A stretch of DNA of 34,284 nt from Acidobacteria bacterium 13_1_40CM_65_14 (GTDB taxonomy: Bacteria > Acidobacteriota > Vicinamibacteria > Vicinamibacterales > CAVVIG01): NCBI GenBank assembly GCA_001917905.1, contig MNEX01000059.1, forward strand, positions 1 to 34,284, written 5' to 3'. The notes beneath the pieces are model-generated. The model saw only the letters and a program-made list of their open reading frames with translations. It was not told where the DNA came from and searched no databases. Below are positions 1 to 6,424 of this stretch, in pieces. Positions within the stretch are counted from its first letter, which is position 1; every line of letters starts with the position of its first letter. The position numbers and the translations under genes were made by a program.

Positions 1-17
1 CACTACAGACAAGCAGC

Positions 18-80
18 CACGAAAACACGAAAACGAAAGCGCAAATCCTTTTCGTGGTTTCGTGATTTCGTGGTTTCGTG
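18..80. repeat. CACGAAA-type hairpin downstream of the giant secreted gene
   Basis: The left arm at 18-39 is built from CACGAAAA units. The right arm at 48-80 repeats TTTCGTG four times, and its reverse complement matches the left arm with few mismatches, so the stretch can fold into a long A/T-rich hairpin in otherwise GC-rich DNA. It lies 60 bases past the stop codon at 141 of the minus-strand gene, where a transcription terminator would sit. Whether it is a terminator or a dispersed repeat is not decided by the sequence. Nothing else is seen in 81-140. Confidence 0.6.
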
Positions 81-140
81 CCCAAAAACCGCATCACGGA
101 ATGACGGTCCCGAAGTGGAGCATACACGCCACTCGTGCCG

Positions 141-3100
141 TTACGGCACGACGACTTGATACACGTTGATCAGCGGCCTTGTGTTGTCGGCGTAGACCCG
201 CGACACGTAGAGTCGTTGCGCGGCGGAGTCGTACGCCACACCCTGAATGTCTACGAACGCCGCATCGAGTTGCCAAACCGCGTACGGCACGACGTCATAC
301 GATTGCTTTTGTCCGTTCTTCACGGCGATCAAATCGTTGGCGTCGTACGCCCATATCTGCGATCGATACGGATACGAATGGATGCCCTTGGAGTTGTCAT
401 CGGGATCGTAGCAGTCGCCGCCGCTCGCGCCTCCCGTGCCGTAACAATAGTTCCCCAAACCGTGCTTCCCAAAAAACAGCACGCTGCGTGTGCCTGTCGG
501 GAACACCATGCCGGTGATGAAATCAGCTTGGGACAAGTATTGATTGCCTATGGCCGTATCGGCCAAGGGATGCCCATAGGGATAGCCGAGGACGAGCGTG
601 CCGGGGACGTTGCTCATCGTCGTGACGTTGGCCGGATCGAAGACCGTCGCTGACGGCCCCCAGGACTGCAGGGAATTGATCGCCCCCAGTGTGCCTCCTG
701 CCAGCGCGGGACCTCCGAAGGATGCCTGCCATTCGGCGGGAATGAGCGAGGCGTACTTGTCGACCCAGCCAGGATAATTCGCGCCAATTTTGACAGGGCC
801 GACGACTTGCCCCGTGGTGGATAGGTTCACCGGTCTGACGAACTCGGATTTGGTCTGCGTCGCGGCTCCGTCGTAGTACGAGAACGCGCCGATGAACAGT
901 TGGTTGTTGTAAACCAACGCCGAGCCGATCACTTTCGAATTCGGATCTGACGGGTTGATGGAGCTCAGTCGGCCCTCGAGCGGATCGATCAGGTTCTGGA
1001 GCGCCGTGGCGGTCGGCGTGCCCGTCAATGACGAGGGAATCGCCAGTTCTGCGACGCGCTGCTCGTACGGGTGACCGCCGAGAAACAGTGAGTTGCGCGC
1101 CGGGTTGAACGTCATCGCGTACGTGCCCAGACCGCCCGTGCCGGCCGCATTGAAGCCGTACGTGCTCCCCAACGTGCCGGCTGGGACTCTGAACGAACCG
1201 AGATACGTCAGGCTTGATTGCTGCAGCAACGGCTGGGTCGATGGTGTACCGCCCGTGTTGCTGACGGTGACAGTGACCGGCGATGAGGTCGTGCTATTCC
1301 CGGTGGCATCTCGCGCGCGCGCGGCCAGCGTGTGGACGCCGTTCGATGCGGTCGCCGTGTTCCATGCGATCGAATAGGGCGAGCTCGTGTCTTCCGCACC
1401 CACGGCCGTGCCGTCGAGCAGGAACTGCACACCGACGACGCCGACGTTGTCCGACGCCGTCGCGGAGACCGTGACGCTGCTCGAGACCGTCGCGCCGCTG
1501 GCTGGCGCGGTCATCGATACAGTGGGCGGCGTCGTGTCCGGCGCCGTGTTGCTGACGGTGACCGTCACCGGCGCCGACGTCGTGGTATTGCCCGCCGCGT
1601 CACGCGCGACTGCCGTCAGCGTATGACTGCCGTTGGACGCGGTCGTGGTGTCCCACGTCGTCGAGTACGGACTCGCCGTGTCTTCAGTCCCCAGATTGGC
1701 GCCATCCAATGTGAACTGGACGCCGGCGACGCTCACGTTGTCCGACGCCGTCGCAGTGACGGAGACGGTCGCCGATACCGTGGAGCCGTTGGCCGGTCCC
1801 GTCACCGAGACGGTCGGCGGTGTCGCGTCGATGTTGCTGACAGTGACGGTGACCGCAGTCGACGTCGTGGTGTTGCCGGCGGCGTCCCGCGCGACGGCGG
1901 TCAAGGTATGACTGCCGTTGGACGCCGTCGTGGAATTCCACGTCGCCGAATAGGGGCTCGACGTATCTTCCGATTCGAGATTGACGCCGTCCAGCTTGAA
2001 CTGCACGCCGGCGACGCCGACGTCATCCGACGCCGTCGCCGACACGGTCGCGGTGCCCGAAACCGTCGCGCCGTTGGCAGGAGCCGTCAGCGACACCGTC
2101 GGGGGCGTCGTATCCCCGACGTACTCATCGGCGCCGATGTCGTACGCGGCGCCGGACGGCCGCGACTGCCCGTCAACGTCGCTCGTCACGTTCGTCAGCG
2201 TGACGCCGTGATCGATCGCGGCGGTCGCCGAAGAGACCAGGTGGAGATCACCGGCGGACGCGTTGACGAACATGCTGGCCGTGGCAGTCGTGAGGTTGTT
2301 GCTGACGGTCCCGGTCGCGGCGTCGCGCGCCGAGATGCTGCCGTCGAGCAGGTTGTTCGTGATGACGACGCCAGTCGTGCCGGCAAATCGGTATTCGATG
2401 GCCGAGGGATACGTGCCAGACACGATGACCGTGTTGTTCAGCACCTGAGTATTCGGCGAGTCGGTCACGCCGATCCCCACGTCTCCGGGCTGAGTGCTCG
2501 ACCGATAGAAGAAGTTGTTCCGGATGATCCCGCCCGTGTGATCGAACATGCCGGGCGGATCCCAAATGCCGTACGCGATTCCGCGTGCGCAGTTGAGGAA
2601 CGTATTCCTCTCCGTCAACGTGTTGCTCGATCCGTTCACCGCCAGGACTGCCGGTCCGGCAAGAACGCCGGCGGGCCCGACGATGTTGCGGAACGTGTTG
2701 CGGCGGACGATCCAGTTCGCGCCGCCGATGATGTCGACGCCATTGGTGTTCGCGTCCCTCGAGGTGGCGGTGTACTCGATCGTCGAGTCCTCGACGATGC
2801 CGTTGTCGGCGCCCTTCCCGGACGGGTCCGCGGTGCTTCTGAGGAACTGCTGCCCCGCGTCGATGAGATGCACGTTCGAGACGCGCGGGCTTTGCGTCCC
2901 GACGTCGAACAGGATCGAATAGAGGTACACGTCCCGAATCGTCAGATTCGAGATCGTGATGTTCTGTACGCTACCGGCGGTCGAGACGCCGTTGGGCACG
3001 GTGCCGTAGCTCGCGTTGTTCATCCCGCGGCCCTGCACGACGACGTCGTTGCTGTTGTTCGTGCCTCCGGTGATCGTGATGTTGGTGAACGTGCCGTTGA

Positions 3101-3410
3101 TCGCGAGCGTGTTGGTCAGCACGTACGTGCCTGGCGCGAGCACAATCGTCGTGTCCGAGGCAAGTTGCTGGATGGCGCTTTGCAGCTGCGGCTCCGTCGA
3201 AACGTTGACGACCGTGGCTCCGTTGTTGACCGTGACGGTCACGGTCGCCGACGTCGTGGTATTGCCGGCCGCGTCGCGCGCGACCGCCGTCAGCGCGTGA
3301 CTGCCGTTCGACGCGGTCGTCGTATTCCACGCGAACGAGTACGGACTGGTCGTGTCTTCGGCCCCGAGATTGACACCGTCCACCTTGAACTGCACACCGG
3401 CGACGCCCAC
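141..3410 (-). CDS. 3' part of a giant secreted protein: beta-helix, Ig-like repeats, unassigned C-terminal domain
   Basis: This open frame of 1,089 codons begins inside an Ig-like module (VGVAGVQFKVDGVNL), has no signal peptide, and is best read as the 3' part of the gene starting at 6102. Order of parts: the end of an Ig module (residues 1-65); a right-handed parallel beta-helix (about 70-425) ending in the YDIGADEY motif typical of choice-of-anchor Q proteins; three Ig-like modules each starting near DTTPPTVS and ending TVTVSN; and a final domain of about 365 residues beginning TYLGSFRVPAG and ending at the stop. The last domain contains repeated aromatic/glycine strands that could form a propeller, but I do not recognise it. 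The beta-helix closely resembles those at 3820-6102 and 9463-10758. The ATG at 3410 is probably not a real start, because homology continues upstream in another frame. Its likely role is as an extracellular carbohydrate-binding or matrix protein. Confidence 0.75.
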   Translation of the reverse strand: MGVAGVQFKVDGVNLGAEDTTSPYSFAWNTTTASNGSHALTAVARDAAGNTTTSATVTVTVNNGATVVNVSTEPQLQSAIQQLASDTTIVLAPGTYVLTNTLAINGTFTNITITGGTNNSNDVVVQGRGMNNASYGTVPNGVSTAGSVQNITISNLTIRDVYLYSILFDVGTQSPRVSNVHLIDAGQQFLRSTADPSGKGADNGIVEDSTIEYTATSRDANTNGVDIIGGANWIVRRNTFRNIVGPAGVLAGPAVLAVNGSSNTLTERNTFLNCARGIAYGIWDPPGMFDHTGGIIRNNFFYRSSTQPGDVGIGVTDSPNTQVLNNTVIVSGTYPSAIEYRFAGTTGVVITNNLLDGSISARDAATGTVSNNLTTATASMFVNASAGDLHLVSSATAAIDHGVTLTNVTSDVDGQSRPSGAAYDIGADEYVGDTTPPTVSLTAPANGATVSGTATVSATASDDVGVAGVQFKLDGVNLESEDTSSPYSATWNSTTASNGSHTLTAVARDAAGNTTTSTAVTVTVSNIDATPPTVSVTGPANGSTVSATVSVTATASDNVSVAGVQFTLDGANLGTEDTASPYSTTWDTTTASNGSHTLTAVARDAAGNTTTSAPVTVTVSNTAPDTTPPTVSMTAPASGATVSSSVTVSATASDNVGVVGVQFLLDGTAVGAEDTSSPYSIAWNTATASNGVHTLAARARDATGNSTTSSPVTVTVSNTGGTPSTQPLLQQSSLTYLGSFRVPAGTLGSTYGFNAAGTGGLGTYAMTFNPARNSLFLGGHPYEQRVAELAIPSSLTGTPTATALQNLIDPLEGRLSSINPSDPNSKVIGSALVYNNQLFIGAFSYYDGAATQTKSEFVRPVNLSTTGQVVGPVKIGANYPGWVDKYASLIPAEWQASFGGPALAGGTLGAINSLQSWGPSATVFDPANVTTMSNVPGTLVLGYPYGHPLADTAIGNQYLSQADFITGMVFPTGTRSVLFFGKHGLGNYCYGTGGASGGDCYDPDDNSKGIHSYPYRSQIWAYDANDLIAVKNGQKQSYDVVPYAVWQLDAAFVDIQGVAYDSAAQRLYVSRVYADNTRPLINVYQVVVP

Positions 3411-4880
3411 GTCGTCGTGTCCGGCGTCGTGTTGTTGACGGTGACCGTCACCGGCGTCGACGTCGTGGTATTGCCCGCCGCGTCACGCGCGACCGCCGTC
3501 AACGAGTGGCTGCCGTTCGACGTGGTCGTCGTATCCCACGCGAACGAGTACGGACTGGTCGTGTCTTCGGCCCCGAGGTTGGCGCCGTCCAACGTGAATT
3601 GCACACCGGCGACGCCCAGGTTGTCGGACGCATTCGCCGACACGGTGACGCTGGTGGAGACGGTCGCGCCGCTGGCGGGCGCCGTCATCGACACCGTCGG
3701 CGGTGTGGTGTCTGCGGGAATCGGCGAGAGGATCTCGCAAATCGTCAGGTTGTACCGATCGCCCGCCGGCGCCGTGTCGTTGATCGTCACGCTCGTACCG
3801 GCCGCCGCGGTGGGATTGGTCATCCGCTGGACCCAGTAGGTATCGCCGACCGGCGGCATGTACTGGTGGACCATCGTCTGATTGGGACCGAGCGTCCGCG
3901 GCGTCGGCGTGTCCCAATCATTGCCCACGCCGAAGACCCACGCATTGTTGCGTGTGGTCGTGAGCGTCGCACTTGGAGCGCCGGGGTTCGCATTCGCCGA
4001 GGCGGTCGCGCCAATCGCTCCGGATCCGTTGTCACCGACACGTTGGTCAGCGTCGACGAGGCGAACGCGCGCCAGATCTCCGCGGTGCCCAGCTGAACGT
4101 TCGTGCGCCTCACCAGTTGCCACGTCAGACCGGCGCCACTGACGCCGTTGACCGTTGTCGTCGTCACACCGTCGCCCGAGATGAACGCCAGCAACAGCTC
4201 GTTGCCTGCCGTCGTCGAGAACGCGCTCGTCGTCACGGTGGACGACGCGCCTCCTTGATCGCCCGACGCAACGGCATCGATGGCCGGTGGATTTCCCGTC
4301 GAGTTCGAGACCGTCACGCTCACCGGCGCCGACGTCGTCTGATTGCCAGCGGCATCTCGGGCGCGCGCCGTCAGCGCGTGAACGCCGTTCGATGCGGTCG
4401 TGGTGTTCCATGCGATCGAGTATGGCGAGCTTGTGTCTTCGGCGCCCAGCGCCACGCCGTCGAGGAGGAACTGCACTCCGGCGACGCCGACGTTGTCCGA
4501 CGCTGTAGCGGACACCGTGACGCTGGCCGACACGGTCGTGCCACCGGCCGGGGCGGTCATCGACACGGACGGCGGGGTCGTGTCGGCGTTGTTGACGGTC
4601 ACCGTCACCGCCGCAGAAGTCGTCGTGTTGCCCGCCGCATCGCGCGCGATGGCAGTCAACGTATGGCTGCCGTTCGACACCGTGGTGCTGTTCCAGACAC
4701 GCGAGTAAGGGCTGGAGACGTCTTCTGATCGGAGATTGCCGCCGTCAACCTTGAATTGCACACCGGCGACGCCTACGTTGTCGCTCGCATTCGCTGAGAC
4801 CATGACGCCGGTGCCGGAGACGGTCGCGCCGCTGGCCGGCGCGGTCAACGACACGGTGGGCGGCGTCGTGTCCGCGGTCC
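1250..4880 (-). repeat. Seven tandem and interspersed Ig-like module repeats (about 280 bp each)
   Basis: The same coding module recurs at roughly 1253-1530, 1545-1830, 1832-2115, 3205-3410 (truncated), 3430-3712, 4300-4585 and 4590-4878. Each full copy encodes about 95 residues with the path TTPPTVS, GATVS, VTVSA.ASDNVGVAGVQF, LDG..LG.ED.SSPYS..W, ASNGSHTLTA.ARDAAGN and VTVTV. The DNA copies are similar enough that reading shows long shared blocks, so this is a substrate for recombination or for assembly collapse. The copy at 3205-3410 has lost its first 26 residues exactly where the reading frame breaks. In other bacterial secreted proteins such modules act as spacers or sugar-binding domains. 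Confidence 0.85.
3421..4030 (-). pseudogene. Middle segment of the giant secreted protein, in a third reading frame
   Basis: Between the frameshift near 4030 and the junction near 3421 the homologous reading is in neither flanking frame. It encodes the second half of a jelly-roll-like domain (GSGAIGATASANANPG, then NNAWVFGVGNDWD, QYMPPVGDTYWVQRM and YNLTICEIL), followed by one complete Ig-like module (DTTPPTVSM to VTVTVNN). There is no start codon or ribosome-binding site of its own. It therefore exists only as part of the 6102-to-141 gene. If one base were restored near 4030 and an 82-bp Ig segment at 3421, the three pieces would join into a single frame of about 2,014 residues. The segment's coding quality is high, so the lesions are either recent or artefacts of sequencing and assembly. 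Confidence 0.7.
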
Positions 4881-6102
4881 CGAACTCGTCGGCGCCGATG
4901 TCCTGCGCAGGCCCGATTGGCCGCGTCTGCCCATCCCAGTCATCGGTCACATTCGCCAACGCGACACCGTGGTCGATGGCAGACGCCGCCGATGCGGCGA
5001 GATGGAGATCTCCGGCCGCCGCATTCACGAACATGTCGGGGGTCGCGCCCGTGAGATTGTTCTGTTCGGTTCCCGTCGCCCCGTCACGCGCCCAGATGAA
5101 CCCATCGAGCAGATTGTTCTTCAATGCCGCGCCCGTCGTTCCGGTGAATCGGTACTCGATCGGCGTCGAGTAGGTCCCGGATAGGTAGACGGTGTTGTTC
5201 AGCACCTGCGTGTTGGGCGAATCCGCGACACCGATCCCCACGTCGCCCGGCTGGGTACTCGACCGATACACGAAGTTGTTGCGGATGGTGCCGCCGCTGT
5301 GATCGACACCGCCGGCCACGTCGACCAAGCCATACGCGATGGCGCGCGCACAATTCAGGAAGGTGTTGCCCTCGGTCAACGTGTTGCTGGAGCCGGTCCA
5401 TATCAGCACCGCCGGTCCGGCGAGCTGCGTCGGAGGTCCTACGATGTTACGAAACAGGTTGTGACGGATGATCCAGTTGGCTCCGGTGTGCACGTCGACG
5501 CCGTTGGTGTACCCGGATTTCGCCGTCGTGGTGTACTCGATCACCGAGTACTCGACGATACCGTTGTCGACGCCGCCACCGGCGCCGTTGGGATTGCTCT
5601 TGATGAACTGTTCACCCGCGTCGATGAGATGCACGTTGTAGACGCGCGGGCTCTGGGTACCGGCGTTGAAGATGATCGGGTGATAGAAGAGGTCGCGAAT
5701 CGTGAGGTTGGCGATCGTGATGCCCTGCACGTTCCCACCGGTCCAAATACCGTAGGGCACATTGCCATAGGCGGCGTTGGTCATGCCGGGCCCGCTTAGC
5801 ACCACATCGTCGCGATTGTTGGTGCCGCCGCGGATCGCGACGTTGGTGTACGTGCCATTGATGTACAGCGTGTTGGTGAGCTGATACGTGCCGGGTGCCA
5901 GCACGATGGTGCTGTTCGAGGTGAGTTGTTGGACGGCCGTTTGAAGTTGGGCCTCGGTCGAGACATTGACGATGGTGCCGGTCGGAGGCGGGAGCGGGGG
6001 AGCTGGCGTGGCGGGCCGCCCGTGAAGAATTTCGGGTGAGCACAACGCGACGGCGAGCAGAAGAACACATGTCAGGTCATGAATTCGTGGACGGCGAACC
6101 AT
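3820..6102 (-). CDS. 5' part of a giant secreted protein: signal peptide, beta-helix, Ig-like modules
   Basis: The ATG at 6102 follows a purine-rich GGGGGAGG (complement of 6114-6121) at 11 bases. Residues 1-29 form a signal peptide: basic MVRRPR, hydrophobic CVLLLAVALCS, and a likely cleavage near HGRPA. A proline-rich linker follows. Residues 43-406 are a right-handed parallel beta-helix with repeated N-rich turns (NWIIRHNLFRN, NNFVYRSS, VLNNTVYLS), ending QDIGADEFG. Two Ig-like modules occupy about 410-605. A jelly-roll-like domain begins near 612 (GNELLLAFISGDG). From about residue 691 the frame turns arginine-rich, while the true homology continues one frame over, so the last 70 or so codons to the stop at 3820 are out of frame. 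The protein is presumably exported and cell-surface or matrix associated. The neighbouring glycan locus suggests a polysaccharide ligand or substrate, but no catalytic residues can be assigned. Confidence 0.8.
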   Translation of the reverse strand: MVRRPRIHDLTCVLLLAVALCSPEILHGRPATPAPPLPPPTGTIVNVSTEAQLQTAVQQLTSNSTIVLAPGTYQLTNTLYINGTYTNVAIRGGTNNRDDVVLSGPGMTNAAYGNVPYGIWTGGNVQGITIANLTIRDLFYHPIIFNAGTQSPRVYNVHLIDAGEQFIKSNPNGAGGGVDNGIVEYSVIEYTTTAKSGYTNGVDVHTGANWIIRHNLFRNIVGPPTQLAGPAVLIWTGSSNTLTEGNTFLNCARAIAYGLVDVAGGVDHSGGTIRNNFVYRSSTQPGDVGIGVADSPNTQVLNNTVYLSGTYSTPIEYRFTGTTGAALKNNLLDGFIWARDGATGTEQNNLTGATPDMFVNAAAGDLHLAASAASAIDHGVALANVTDDWDGQTRPIGPAQDIGADEFGTADTTPPTVSLTAPASGATVSGTGVMVSANASDNVGVAGVQFKVDGGNLRSEDVSSPYSRVWNSTTVSNGSHTLTAIARDAAGNTTTSAAVTVTVNNADTTPPSVSMTAPAGGTTVSASVTVSATASDNVGVAGVQFLLDGVALGAEDTSSPYSIAWNTTTASNGVHALTARARDAAGNQTTSAPVSVTVSNSTGNPPAIDAVASGDQGGASSTVTTSAFSTTAGNELLLAFISGDGVTTTTVNGVSGAGLTWQLVRRTNVQLGTAEIWRAFASSTLTNVSVTTDPERLARPPRRMRTPALQVRRSRPHATMRGSSAWAMIGTRRRRGRSVPIRRWSTSTCRRSAIPTGSSG

Positions 6103-6424
6103 GGTGAGACAGACCTCCCCCTTCGCGGCGCGTGGCGCGCGAGGATTCAGCGAGTGGAAGGCGCGCTAAACGGTCGCGCTTCCTCGTGAAGACGGCGTGT
6201 CGCTCGACGCGCGCTCAGGGGTTAAGGAAGGTTCGAAGACCCGCGGTCGATGGGAAGCGAGAAGGGCAAGAACAAGTCCAAAGGACAGAGTGGATGTCGA
6301 TGATTCACGTTCAGCCGCGACGTTTGATGATGGCGTTGCCTGAGGTTGCGTTCCTGCCAATCGGGTACGTAAGGCCTTGCAGCACCTATGGCACCATGGC
6401 GTCGCTATGCTTGAGCGGTCATGC
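6103..6424. other. Intergenic region upstream of the giant secreted gene
   Basis: This is 322 bases between the stop of the adenylation-carrier-thioesterase gene (6425) and the start of the secreted gene (6102), both on the minus strand. It holds the ribosome-binding sequence at 6114-6121 and one candidate sigma-54 element at 6265-6280. I see no convincing small gene or strong hairpin. A short plus-strand open frame across 6132-6671 is arginine- and serine-rich and runs into the antisense of the upstream gene, so I do not call it. Confidence 0.5.
6265..6280 (-). promoter_or_regulatory. Weak candidate sigma-54 promoter for the giant secreted gene
   Basis: The minus strand reads TGGACTTGTTCTTGCC. 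It has the GG and GC dinucleotides at the required 10-base spacing and keeps TTGC, but it lacks the C after TGG and matches only 7 of 12 defined positions of TGGCACG-N4-TTGCW. It lies 163 bases upstream of the ATG at 6102. I mention it because TTCTTGC is shared with the stronger site at 31584. Confidence 0.25.

Noticed and set aside
1332-3839. Plus-strand open frame of 835 codons
   Set aside because: It is antisense to the Ig repeats and beta-helix, dominated by Arg, Asp, Gly and Val with a repeating pattern that mirrors the minus-strand modules. It has no domain, signal peptide or ribosome-binding site.
1250-4880. Regularly spaced repeats considered as a CRISPR array or minisatellite
   Set aside because: The repeat unit is about 280 bp, coding, and translates to Ig-like domains; there are no 28-37 bp palindromic repeats with unique spacers.
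6381-6396. Possible sigma-54 element TGGTGCCATAGGTGCT on the minus strand
   Set aside because: The GG-GC spacing is right, but it lacks the TGGC and TTGC cores shared by the other sites and lies 280 bases from the gene; chance match is likely.
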